27,828 nt of DNA from the NCBI GenBank assembly GCA_945877525.1, contig CAMDVP010000012.1:1-27828 (forward strand), in the 5' to 3' direction. Source of the stretch: an uncultured Clostridia bacterium. GTDB taxonomy: Bacteria > Bacillota > Clostridia > Christensenellales > Aristaeellaceae. The position numbers were made by a program, and so were the translations under genes. This document shows positions 7,436 to 15,178 of this stretch, one piece after another. Position 1 is the stretch's first letter. Each line of letters begins with the position of its first letter. The notes beneath the pieces were generated by a model. That model did not search any database, was not told where the DNA came from, and saw only the letters and a program-made list of their open reading frames with translations.

Positions 7436-8913
7436 CAGGCGCTCTCCTTTCCGTCCATGGGCAGGCGCACGGTGAAGGTGGAGCCCTTGCCCGGCGCGCT
7501 GTCCACGGACACCGTGCCGTGGTGCAGCGTCACCAGCTGGCGCACGATGCTCAGCCCCAGGCCCGTGCCGCCGGTTTCCCGGGAGCGGGCCTTGTCCACC
7601 CGGTAGAAGCGGTCGAAAATATGGGCCTGATCCTCCTTGGGAATGCCCACGCCGTTATCCTGCACGGTAAGCACCGCAAAGCGGCCCTCCACCGTCAGCG
7701 TAACAGTCACGCTGCCGCCGTCCGGGGTATACTTGAGCCCGTTTTCCGTCAGATTGTAGATGACCTGGCCCAGCTTGGAGCGGTCGGCCATGAGGCGGCA
7801 GCCGTCCACCACCCGGCAGGTCAGAGTTTGCCCGCGCTTTTCAGCGGCAGGCTGTAGCAGGCGCAGGGTTTCCTCCGTCAGCTCGGAAAGGTTCACCGCC
7901 TCGGGATGCAGCTCCATCTGGCGGCTGTCCATCTGGGTCAGGGTGAGCAGGTCGGTGATGATGCCGGTTAACCGGTCGATTTCATGATCCATGTCCTGCA
8001 TGAACTCCGCCCGAAGCTCGGAAGGCATATCGGGCTGATAGATCAGGCTTTCCAGAAGGATTTTCATGGTGGCCAGGGGGGTTTTCAATTCATGGGAGGC
8101 GTTGGAGACAAACTGGTTGCGGCTGCGGTCGAGGCTTTCCAGCTGCTCAGCCATGGCATTGTAGCTTTCAGCCAGGTGACGCATTTCGCCCGATCCACGC
8201 ACCTTCACACGGACGGACAGGTCGCCCTTGCCCATCTTTTCAATGGTGCGGGTCAGGGCGGAAATGGGCTTGGTAATCACCCGGCTGAAGATGGACGCCG
8301 CCAGCAACGCCGCCGCCGCCACGCCCACAAACACGCTCAGCAGCTGCCTTTGCACGGCGCTGAGGCTCTGCATCATCTCCTGCACCGGAGAAACAAACAA
8401 AAGCGCGCCCAGCCGCCCTCTTGTGCCAATGAGGCTGGAGGCGCAGTAGGCCACGTATTCGTCCTCGGCAGTGCCTGTCAGGGAGCTTTCCCCGCCGGAA
8501 AGGCGGTGAATGCCATAGGCGCTGCTCTGCCCGCCGGTCAGGATGGCCAGCACCTCAGGTAGCTCCAGGCGCATGCCGCACAGCTTGCCGAAGCTGTCAA
8601 ACTGCACCTTGCCGTCCTCGTCCACAATCATCAGCCGGCCGCCCATCTGCCCGCCCTCCTCCACCAGCGCGTCCTGCAGGGCGTCAGTTTTGGCGGATTG
8701 AAAAAGCGGCGCAAGCGTCGTTGCCAGCTTTTCCACGGAAAGGCTGTCCTGACGGATGCGCTGCTCATACAGATAGTCGCTGACAAGATTGGTCAGAGAG
8801 GAGGCCATCATGGCGAAGGATACGCCCACAATCAGCAGAAAGGCCAGCATGATCTTCCACTGGATGCTGGTGAAGGGCAGGCGCTTAGTCCTTGTCGGTG
8901 AAATAGTAACCAA
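7435..8913 (-). CDS. Sensor histidine kinase, WalK/ResE-like
   Basis: A membrane sensor kinase of about 492 residues that phosphorylates the response regulator encoded just before it. Order: TM1 (21-40), an extracytoplasmic sensor region of about 145 residues, TM2 (190-210), HAMP (210-262), a HisKA domain with His274 in NASHELKTPL, and a HATPase domain with the N-box around Asn391 (NLTENGLKY), G1 DNGVGI (419-424) and G2 GTGLGL (449-454). No PAS domain is evident between HAMP and HisKA, unlike Bacillus WalK. The start is uncertain: TTG at 8913 overlaps the regulator gene by 29 bases but its GGGGAG sits too close, whereas a CTG at 8880 has AAGGA 8 bases upstream. Both leave all domains intact. 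Confidence 0.93.
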   Translation of the reverse strand: MVTISPTRTKRLPFTSIQWKIMLAFLLIVGVSFAMMASSLTNLVSDYLYEQRIRQDSLSVEKLATTLAPLFQSAKTDALQDALVEEGGQMGGRLMIVDEDGKVQFDSFGKLCGMRLELPEVLAILTGGQSSAYGIHRLSGGESSLTGTAEDEYVAYCASSLIGTRGRLGALLFVSPVQEMMQSLSAVQRQLLSVFVGVAAAALLAASIFSRVITKPISALTRTIEKMGKGDLSVRVKVRGSGEMRHLAESYNAMAEQLESLDRSRNQFVSNASHELKTPLATMKILLESLIYQPDMPSELRAEFMQDMDHEIDRLTGIITDLLTLTQMDSRQMELHPEAVNLSELTEETLRLLQPAAEKRGQTLTCRVVDGCRLMADRSKLGQVIYNLTENGLKYTPDGGSVTVTLTVEGRFAVLTVQDNGVGIPKEDQAHIFDRFYRVDKARSRETGGTGLGLSIVRQLVTLHHGTVSVDSAPGKGSTFTVRLPMDGKESA

Positions 8914-9577
8914 CTCCCCATTTGGTGAAGATGAACTCCGGCTGGGAGGTGTTGCGCTCGATCTTCTCCCTCAGGCGGCGGATGTGCACGTCCACGGTGC
9001 GGGCGTCGCCGGTGTAGTCGTATTTCCACACGGTTTCCAGCATCTGCTCCCGGCTGAACACCTTTCCCCGGTTGTTGATGAACAGCTGCAAAAGGTCAAA
9101 CTCCTTGGCCGTCAGCCGCACGTCCTTGCCGGCCAGGGTCACCGTGCGCTTGACCAGGTTGACCTCCATGTCCCGCACGCGAATGATCTTCTTTTCCTCC
9201 ACGGGCTGCAGGGCCCCCGCGCGGCGCAGGATGGTCTTGATGCGGGCCTTGACCTCCAGAATATTGAAGGGCTTGGTCATGTAATCGTCCGCGCCGTATT
9301 CCAGGCCGAGGATCTTGTCCATATCCTCGCCCTTGGCGGTGAGCATGATGATGGGCACGTTGCTGTGCTCGCGGATGCGCTGGCAAACAGCGATGCCGTC
9401 CAGCTTGGGCAGCATCACGTCCAGCAGAATCATGTCGTAGGGCTGGGCAAAGAACTTGGCCAGCGCCTCCTCGCCGTCCATGGCGCTGTCGGTCTCATAG
9501 CCCTCCTGTTCGAGGGTATACTTCAGGCCCTTGAGAATCAACGGCTCATCGTCCACCAGCAGAATGCGCTTTCCCAT
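8885..9577 (-). CDS. OmpR/PhoB-family response regulator, WalR-like
   Basis: A 230-residue transcription factor that is phosphorylated by the neighbouring kinase. The receiver domain (1-120) has the acidic pair Asp9-Asp10, phosphoacceptor Asp53 (LLDVMLPKLDG), the switch Thr in MLTAKG and the conserved Lys in MTKPF. The C-terminal winged helix (about 130-228) ends in the usual TVDVHIRRLREKIE and RGVGYYF-like (WGVGYYF) segments. I start at ATG 9577 because MGKRILLVDDE is the normal receiver N-terminus; the open frame continues upstream through the promoter, so longer versions are not credible. Its own strong promoter precedes it. It is the first gene of the RR-HK-GerMN-GerMN-membrane protein operon. 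Confidence 0.96.
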   Translation of the reverse strand: MGKRILLVDDEPLILKGLKYTLEQEGYETDSAMDGEEALAKFFAQPYDMILLDVMLPKLDGIAVCQRIREHSNVPIIMLTAKGEDMDKILGLEYGADDYMTKPFNILEVKARIKTILRRAGALQPVEEKKIIRVRDMEVNLVKRTVTLAGKDVRLTAKEFDLLQLFINNRGKVFSREQMLETVWKYDYTGDARTVDVHIRRLREKIERNTSQPEFIFTKWGVGYYFTDKD

Positions 9578-9622
9578 CGCTCTTGAACACCCTTCCCGGC
9601 CAAATGTGAGGATACTATGATA

Positions 9623-9651
9623 ATTGTACGATGAATTATGAAAAAAATCAA
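9623..9651 (-). promoter_or_regulatory. Promoter of the two-component operon
   Basis: On the minus strand TTGATT (9651-9646), a 17-base spacer and TACAAT (9628-9623). It starts only 12 bases after the stop codon of the upstream membrane protein gene, with no terminator hairpin between, so some read-through is also possible. Confidence 0.8.
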
Positions 9652-9663
9652 GTAGAAATGCAA

Positions 9664-11184
9664 TTATTTCGTCACAAATCCATGGTGAAAGCCCTGTGCG
9701 GCGCGGATGACAAGGAAGCAGGCTGCCCACAGCATGCAGACATCGTGGCAGAGCATGAACAGGTACAGCTGCTTGTTTGTATCGGCATAGCCGTTGCCCA
9801 GGAAGGGCAGCGGATACTGCAGGATACCGGTGAGCAGCACCGCCAGGAACAATAGCGTCATCAGCCGGGAGCGCCCGTCCCCTGCGCGGCGCAGGCGCAG
9901 CGCACAGACCGCCAGCATCCCCCCGTAGAGCAGCACATACTGCCGGAAGTGCCGGGGCGTGACATGGGGCCGCAGCTTCGCCCACAGGCCAAAGCGGGTG
10001 TGATCGATATGCGCCGCTTCCGCTTCCCCGACAAAATGATGCAGGGCGATGGCCGGCTCCACCGCCTGCTGGGCGGTGATTTCCAGCGCCTCCAGCAGGT
10101 AGGCCGGGTGGGTGATATAGTATTTCAGCAGGCCGAGGGTGCTGATCCGGCTGTCGATCATCTCCCGGCCCCTGTCCGTATAGGGCGGCGCCACCATATC
10201 GCTGGGGTCGCTGTAGCCGTTTTTGCCCACATCGGCGGCCAGAACGGGATCCAGCCCCATGTCCTCCAGCATGGCTTCAGGATCGTCCGTGAGGGTCAGG
10301 ATGCCGTCAAACAGCGCGGAGAACAGCGTGGCGCTTTCGTTCAGAGCATTGTTCCACAGGTACAGATGCAGGCAGCACAGCCCGGCACACAGCGTCTGTA
10401 CCGCAAGAAGCACCGCGCACAGCCGCGTCAGCAGGCGATGCGGGTTCATTTGCCGCAGGGCGCGCACAGCCAGCACAGCCAGCAGAGCCGTCCACAGGGG
10501 CCAGGCCAGCGTGGCCTGCGGCTTGCCGCAGCACAGCAGATACGTAGCCGCGCCGCAGGGAAGCAGCCACAGCGCCTGCGCCGCCGGACTCCTTGCCGAT
10601 ACGGCTGTCAGAAAGCAGCCCAGGGTCAGCAGCAGACCCACATAGAGCATGGCTTCGCCGTACAGGCTGTTCAGCCAGGCCAGGTGCATGCTGCCAAGAA
10701 GCATCACCGCGCCCGGCAGCATGAGCAGAACCCCCCTCAAGCGCCACCGTATCAGGGCAAATCTCGTCAGCAGAAACACCGCGACGAGCAGCATGCCCAT
10801 GTAAACCAGCGCCAGCGCCGCGGTGGACAGGGGCGTTTCCGCCGTGTCGGAGAAAAGGTTGGTGATGAGGCGCACAAGGCTCACCGGCCACACCGCGCTG
10901 AAGGAGGCCTGGACGGGGGTCAGCTGGCTCCAGTCCATTTCCCGCCACAGCCAGCGCTCGTTGACCTCGTGGAAATAGGGCCATGCGCTGCCGGAAAGCC
11001 GCTGCGTGCCGTCCACCCCCATGCGGGCGGCAATGCGGTGGAAGTCGCCGTTATCCGCCGCGCCCAGGCGGGGCGGGGCAAACACCACGGCCAGCAGGAT
11101 CGCTGCCGCGCAGGCGGTGAAGCCCAGCGCCCAGGCCCAGGGCCTGCGCAGGGCAGGGCGGTCTTTCCGGTTCAGCTCAGACAT
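9664..11184 (-). CDS. Polytopic membrane protein, possible glycosyltransferase-C type
   Basis: A 506-residue integral membrane protein with about ten to eleven hydrophobic helices. After the first helix (about 17-36) comes an extracytoplasmic loop with ADNGDFHRI near residue 43, and the helix after the next pairs starts with LNSLYGEAMLY (about 170). An acidic residue in the first loop and this pattern of helices are typical of GT-C glycosyltransferases and related Firmicutes membrane proteins that handle polyprenyl-linked sugars. A long soluble loop (about 285-400) has many Asp/Glu residues. The exact family is not certain. GGAGG sits 8 bases before the ATG. It is 37 nt downstream of the ABC ATPase gene and probably cotranscribed with it, yet no functional link between the two is obvious. 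Confidence 0.65.
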   Translation of the reverse strand: MSELNRKDRPALRRPWAWALGFTACAAAILLAVVFAPPRLGAADNGDFHRIAARMGVDGTQRLSGSAWPYFHEVNERWLWREMDWSQLTPVQASFSAVWPVSLVRLITNLFSDTAETPLSTAALALVYMGMLLVAVFLLTRFALIRWRLRGVLLMLPGAVMLLGSMHLAWLNSLYGEAMLYVGLLLTLGCFLTAVSARSPAAQALWLLPCGAATYLLCCGKPQATLAWPLWTALLAVLAVRALRQMNPHRLLTRLCAVLLAVQTLCAGLCCLHLYLWNNALNESATLFSALFDGILTLTDDPEAMLEDMGLDPVLAADVGKNGYSDPSDMVAPPYTDRGREMIDSRISTLGLLKYYITHPAYLLEALEITAQQAVEPAIALHHFVGEAEAAHIDHTRFGLWAKLRPHVTPRHFRQYVLLYGGMLAVCALRLRRAGDGRSRLMTLLFLAVLLTGILQYPLPFLGNGYADTNKQLYLFMLCHDVCMLWAACFLVIRAAQGFHHGFVTK

Positions 11185-11221
11185 CTTTCGTACCTCCGTT
11201 CAGGGGCTGAATGGCTCGATC

Positions 11222-11947
11222 CTATGGATGGATTCCCGGCCTGTCAGGGGACGGGGGGTATTTCTGCCGGGCGGGGAAGGCGGAATCCGCGGCAATCTGC
11301 CCCTTTGCGATGGCAATCTGCCGGGGCGCGCGGCGGGCCACGGCGGGGTCGTGGGTAATCAGCACCACCGTGCGGCCCTCCCGGTGGAGCTCCTCCAGCA
11401 GGCGCAGCACGTCGGCGGTGGACTGGGCGTCCAGGTTGCCGGTGGGCTCGTCAGCCAGCAGCACGGCGGGGTTGCGGGCCAGGGCCCGGGCCACGGCCAC
11501 CCGCTGCTGCTGCCCGCCGGAAAGCTGCGCCGGGGTGTGCCGCAGCCGCTCCCCCAGACCCACCTGCTCCAGCAGGCGCCGGGCGGTATCCATGCGCCTT
11601 TTCAGCGGTGTTCCGCACAGAAGCAGCGGCAGGGCCACGTTTTCCTCCGCAGTCAGCCGGGGCAGCAGCTGGAAGCCCTGGAACACAAAGCCGATCTCCT
11701 CCCCGCGTACCCGGGCCAGAGCCTCCGGCGTCAGGCGGGACACATCCTGCCCGTTGAGCAGGTAGCGTCCGGAGGTGGGCGCGTCCAGGCAGCCCAGCAG
11801 GTGCATCAGCGTGCTTTTGCCGCTGCCGCTGGGGCCGATGATGGCGGCGTATTCCCCCGGGGCGATGTGCAGGCTCACATGGTTCAGGGCGCAGACGGTC
11901 TTGCCCTTCATGGTGTAGGTTTTGGTCAGGCCTTCGGTGCGGATCAT
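11222..11947 (-). CDS. ABC transporter ATP-binding protein, LolD/MacB type
   Basis: A 241-residue nucleotide-binding subunit. Walker A is GPSGSGKST (38-46), the Q-loop is FVFQGFQLLP, the signature is LSGGQQQR (142-149), Walker B is VLLADEP (162-168) and the switch His is in LITHD. The H-loop, the GKGK-free short N-terminus and the LLGCLDxPTSG segment mark the LolD/MacB/FtsE-like group, which works with large-ectodomain permeases in extrusion or peptide resistance. GGAGG lies 6 bases before the ATG. The last 25 residues are a Pro/Arg-rich tail. No FtsX/MacB permease lies in the window, so its partner must be elsewhere or the gene is an orphan. Downstream is an unrelated membrane protein gene. 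Confidence 0.9.
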   Translation of the reverse strand: MIRTEGLTKTYTMKGKTVCALNHVSLHIAPGEYAAIIGPSGSGKSTLMHLLGCLDAPTSGRYLLNGQDVSRLTPEALARVRGEEIGFVFQGFQLLPRLTAEENVALPLLLCGTPLKRRMDTARRLLEQVGLGERLRHTPAQLSGGQQQRVAVARALARNPAVLLADEPTGNLDAQSTADVLRLLEELHREGRTVVLITHDPAVARRAPRQIAIAKGQIAADSAFPARQKYPPSPDRPGIHP

Positions 11948-11971
11948 GCCATGCCTCCGGATGAAAGAATC

Positions 11972-11992
11972 TCCGGCTGTATTGTAGCCGGA
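11972..11992 (-). terminator. Possible weak terminator after the dipeptidase gene
   Basis: A 7-bp stem (TCCGGCT / AGCCGGA, 7-nt loop) lies between the M19 stop codon and the ABC start codon. On the minus strand it is followed by GATTCTTTC, a poor T-tract, so it may reduce rather than stop transcription. Confidence 0.35.
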
Positions 11993-12029
11993 AGACTGCG
12001 AAAGCGCGCATGCGATTTTCTGGAAAGCG

Positions 12030-12935
12030 TCAGGCAATGCGGGCAAAATACCGCTTGAGGTTTTCCCCGGCAATGCCCGCGATGGCCGCGTCGTCATAGC
12101 CCAGGCGGCGCAATTCGTCCAGCAGATTCGGAATGTCGGCGGGGTGGCGCACGTTGTCCGGGGTGGTTTCGATGCCGTCAAAGTCGGAGCCGAAGCCCAC
12201 GATCTCCGCGCCGCCCAGCTGGCAGATGTGGTCGATGTGCCGGGCGACGAGGGCTGCGTCGGCCTTGCCGTTTTCGGACAGGAAGTACGGGTAGAAGTTC
12301 ACGCCCACAAAGCCGCCCTCGCGGATCATCAGGCGCAGCTGCTCGTCGGTCAGGTTGCGGAAGTGGTCGCACAGCGCCCGGCAGCAGCTGTGGGAGGCCA
12401 TGGGCGGCCTGTCCGTTTTGGCGAACAGGTCGTAGAAGCCCGTCTCGTTCAGGTGGGACACGTCCACCGCCATGCCCACGCGCTGCATTTCCCGCGCCAC
12501 CTGCAAGCCGTAGTCCGTCAGCCCGCGCCTGTCGCCGGACTTGGCCGGATAGCCCAGGGCGTTCTCATTGTTCCACAGAAGCGCGGCCATGCGCACGCCC
12601 TTGTCCCGGTAAAGCTGTACCGTGTGCAGTCCGGGCTCGAACACCTCGCCCCCCTCCACGGACAGCATGAAGCACTGTTCACCGTCCCTGGCATCGGCGG
12701 GGTCGGTCACCTGCCGCAGCCCCGCGGCAATCAGCCCCGGCACCTGGGAAAGCTCCGAGCGGACAATGCCCGCCACATCGCCCTTGTTGCCCTTGCCGCC
12801 GGTCCACAGGGCGAACACCTGCAGCGTCACGCCGCCCTGGCGCAGCCGCTCGGGAGTAATCATCAGCCGGTCAGCCGGGGCATGCTGCACGCCCATGGCG
12901 TAGAGGGTGTCGGAGTGGGTGTCGGCAATGTACAT
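12030..12935 (-). CDS. Membrane dipeptidase (peptidase M19, renal dipeptidase family)
   Basis: A 301-residue zinc metallopeptidase that cleaves dipeptides, including those with D-residues in the C-terminal position. The M19 metal ligands are visible: His7-x-Asp9 (ADTHSDT), the bridging Glu in SVEGGE (about 94-97), His in DVSHLNE (about 160) and His in MASHSCCRALC (about 181), followed by GFGSDFDGIE near the C-terminus, which is typical. It lacks a signal peptide, so the bacterial protein is cytoplasmic. The length is normal for short bacterial members. It lies 37 nt downstream of rpiB, with AAGG about 9 bases before the ATG, so the two are probably cotranscribed. Confidence 0.94.
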   Translation of the reverse strand: MYIADTHSDTLYAMGVQHAPADRLMITPERLRQGGVTLQVFALWTGGKGNKGDVAGIVRSELSQVPGLIAAGLRQVTDPADARDGEQCFMLSVEGGEVFEPGLHTVQLYRDKGVRMAALLWNNENALGYPAKSGDRRGLTDYGLQVAREMQRVGMAVDVSHLNETGFYDLFAKTDRPPMASHSCCRALCDHFRNLTDEQLRLMIREGGFVGVNFYPYFLSENGKADAALVARHIDHICQLGGAEIVGFGSDFDGIETTPDNVRHPADIPNLLDELRRLGYDDAAIAGIAGENLKRYFARIA

Positions 12936-12972
12936 GGGAAACGCCTTCTTTCATCAAAATAGAGAAAGTATC

Positions 12973-13419
12973 TTACAGCTCCTGGCCGTTTTCAATGGCA
13001 GTGAGCATGTCCACCCGGCGCTGGTGCCGCCCGCCCTCAAACTCGGCGGTCAGCCAGTGGGTGGCGATCATCTTCGCCAAATCGACGCCCACCACCCGGG
13101 CGCCCATGGTGAGAATATTGCTGTTGTTGTGCCGCTTGGACAATTCGGCGCTGTACACGTCGGAGCAGGTGCACACGCGGATGCCCTTCACCTTGCTGGC
13201 GGCAATGCCAATGCCGATGCCCGTGCCGCAGATGAGGATGCCCCGGTCGCATTCGCCGTCCGCCACAGCCCTGGCAGCGCGATAGCCGTAGATGGGATAG
13301 TCGCAGCTTGCGTGCTCATTGGTGCCAAAGTCCTTGTAGGTCAGGTTCATGCTGTCCAAAAGCTTCATGATTTCCTGCTTCAGTTCGATGCCGGTATGGT
13401 CACAGGCCAGTGCGATCAT
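12973..13419 (-). CDS. rpiB: Ribose-5-phosphate isomerase B
   Basis: A 148-residue RpiB/LacAB-family sugar phosphate isomerase that interconverts ribose 5-phosphate and ribulose 5-phosphate in the pentose phosphate pathway. The N-terminus MIALACDHTG, the active-site segment ILICGTGIGIGIAASK with Cys64 as catalytic base, and RHNNSNILTMGARVVG are all diagnostic. I start at ATG 13419; AGGAGG is 11 bases upstream, somewhat far, but the start gives the standard family N-terminus. The gene is divergent from the metal transporter genes, with 112 nt between them. Allose 6-phosphate isomerase activity is also known in this family and cannot be excluded. Confidence 0.95.
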   Translation of the reverse strand: MIALACDHTGIELKQEIMKLLDSMNLTYKDFGTNEHASCDYPIYGYRAARAVADGECDRGILICGTGIGIGIAASKVKGIRVCTCSDVYSAELSKRHNNSNILTMGARVVGVDLAKMIATHWLTAEFEGGRHQRRVDMLTAIENGQEL

Positions 13420-13468
13420 TGGGAAAAGCGCCTCCTTGATGATGATACGAATAATATACGCGAAAAAC

Positions 13469-13498
13469 CTTACAACTCCTGCCGACCTATGGTATAAT
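13469..13498 (+). promoter_or_regulatory. Promoter of the metal ABC transporter genes
   Basis: A perfect TATAAT (13493-13498) is preceded by CTTACA at 18 bases (4 of 6 matches). The start site would be near 13505 and the leader short. I see no clear Zur, MntR or Fur-type inverted repeat over it. Confidence 0.6.
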
Positions 13499-13531
13499 AG
13501 CCCGAAGAAACCTTCCTGAGGAGGCATGCCC

Positions 13532-14272
13532 ATGCCGGAACACCATTGCTCCCTGTGCCATATCGAGATTGACGGCCTGTCCGTTTCGCGGGGCGGACAG
13601 ACGCTGCTTCATGACGTGTCCATGCACATCCACTGCGGACAGCTGACTGTGCTCATCGGGCAGAACGGCGCGGGCAAGACCACCCTCATCCGCGCGCTGC
13701 TGGGCGAATTGCCCCACGGGGGCGTCATCCGCCATGTGGACGACCATGGGCGGGATATTCCCCACCTGCGCACGGGCTATGTACCCCAGCACCTGCTCTT
13801 TGACCGGGAAATGCCCGTGACGGTGGAGGATTTCCTGGCGGCGGCCTTCACAAGGCGGCCGGTGTGGACAGGCGTTTCCCGCAAAACCCGCGCCCGGGTG
13901 CGGGAGGCGCTGATGGCGGTGGAGGCAGCCGACCTGGCCCAGCGTCCCCTGGGGCGCTGCTCCGGGGGTGAAATCCAGCGGGTGCTGCTGGCCCTCGCAC
14001 TGAACCCCGCCCCCGACCTGCTGGTGCTGGACGAGCCTGTGTCCGGCGTGGACCAAAATGGGTTGAAGATGTTTCTGGACACAGTGCTTCGCCTGAAGGA
14101 GACCCATCATCTGGCCATTCTGCTGGTCAGCCACGACCTGCGCCTGGTGCGGGAATATGCCGACCATGTGGTGCTGCTGGACAAGACAGTTTTGTGCCAG
14201 GGCGCGGCGGAAGCGGTATTTGCCACGCCGGCGTTTGACGCGGTGTTCGGCCAGGGGAGGGAGGACAAATGA
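13532..14272 (+). CDS. Metal ABC transporter ATP-binding protein, ZnuC-like
   Basis: A 246-residue ATPase subunit of a zinc/manganese-type (ABC-3) importer. Walker A is GQNGAGKTT (43-51), the signature is CSGGEIQR (143-150, Cys in place of the usual Leu), Walker B is LLVLDEP (163-169), followed by SGVDQNG, which is typical of ZnuC/MntB, and the switch His is in LVSHD. The N-terminus has HHCSLCH (4-10), a short Cys/His cluster not usual in the family that could bind metal. AGGAGG lies 7 bases before ATG 13532 and only 1 before the earlier ATG at 13526, so the later start is chosen. The stop codon overlaps the permease start codon. Zinc is the likeliest substrate, but the sequence does not decide between Zn and Mn. 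Confidence 0.92.
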   Translation: MPEHHCSLCHIEIDGLSVSRGGQTLLHDVSMHIHCGQLTVLIGQNGAGKTTLIRALLGELPHGGVIRHVDDHGRDIPHLRTGYVPQHLLFDREMPVTVEDFLAAAFTRRPVWTGVSRKTRARVREALMAVEAADLAQRPLGRCSGGEIQRVLLALALNPAPDLLVLDEPVSGVDQNGLKMFLDTVLRLKETHHLAILLVSHDLRLVREYADHVVLLDKTVLCQGAAEAVFATPAFDAVFGQGREDK

Positions 14273-15114
14273 TGCAGACCATCTATGCCGTCATGGACGC
14301 GCTGCTGCCCCTGGAGGCGCTGGAATTCTCCTTTATGAAAAACGCGCTGCTGGCCATCCTGCTGCTCACGCCCCTGCTGGGGCTGCTGGGCACCATGGCG
14401 GTCAATCAGCAGATGGCTTTCTTTTCCGATGCGCTGGGCCACAGCGCCCTGACAGGCATCGGTCTTGGCATTGTACTGGGGGTAAGCAGCGACCTTGTCA
14501 GCATGCTGGTGTTCGGCGTGGTGTGGGCCATCCTCATCTGCCGCATCAGGCAGACGGGCTCCGCTTCCACCGATACCATCATCAGCGTGTTTTCCTCCAC
14601 CTCCATCGCCGCGGGACTGCTGATTCTCTCCCGGGGCGGCGGGTTTGCCAAGTATTCCTCCCTGCTCATCGGCGACGTGCTGGCCGTGACGCCCTCCGAC
14701 CTGGGGCTGCTCCTTTGCGCGCTGGTCATCGGGATTGTCCTGTGGGTGGTCATGTACAACAGTCTCCTGCTGTCGAGCATCAATGCCTCCCTGGCCCGCA
14801 GCCGCGGCGTGCGCACCCGCCTGACAGAATGCGCCTTCGTGGTGCTGGTGGCCGTGGCGGTGATGCTGGCCATCAAGTGGGTGGGTGTTCTGCTCATCAA
14901 CGCCATGCTGATTCTCCCCGCCGCCGCCGGGCGCAACCTGGCCAGAAACAGCCGCCAGCACGCGCTGTGGAGCGTTATCATTGCGCTGGTGTGCGGCGTG
15001 GCGGGGCTGCTGAGCGCCTATGCCTGGGACACCTCCGCCGGCGCGGCCATTGTGCTGTACGCGGCGGCGTGCTACGGAATTTCCCTGGGGGCCCGGCATC
15101 TGATGGGCCGCTGA
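14269..15114 (+). CDS. Metal ABC transporter permease, ZnuB/ABC-3 family
   Basis: A 281-residue membrane permease with about eight helices. It shows the ABC-3 hallmarks: FFSDALGHSALTGIGLG (about residues 52-68), which contains the conserved SDALGHSALTG loop, and later AIKWVGVLLINAMLILPAAAGRNLA, equal to the VKxVGxLLVxALLIxPAAxA segment. The ATG overlaps the ZnuC-like stop codon (ATGATG), so the two are translationally coupled. No substrate-binding protein (ZnuA-like) gene lies in the window, and the next gene is unrelated, so the binding protein must be encoded elsewhere. Confidence 0.93.
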   Translation: MMQTIYAVMDALLPLEALEFSFMKNALLAILLLTPLLGLLGTMAVNQQMAFFSDALGHSALTGIGLGIVLGVSSDLVSMLVFGVVWAILICRIRQTGSASTDTIISVFSSTSIAAGLLILSRGGGFAKYSSLLIGDVLAVTPSDLGLLLCALVIGIVLWVVMYNSLLLSSINASLARSRGVRTRLTECAFVVLVAVAVMLAIKWVGVLLINAMLILPAAAGRNLARNSRQHALWSVIIALVCGVAGLLSAYAWDTSAGAAIVLYAAACYGISLGARHLMGR

Positions 15115-15178
15115 CGGGAAGAATGCCCCGCGGTGGTTCGTTTTCTATCATGCAAGATACTGGAAGGAGGCATGCCCC

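Noticed and set aside
9578..9985. N-terminal extension of the response regulator
   Set aside because: The frame stays open upstream through the promoter and the end of the next gene, but the sequence is not protein-like and the receiver domain begins normally at 9577.
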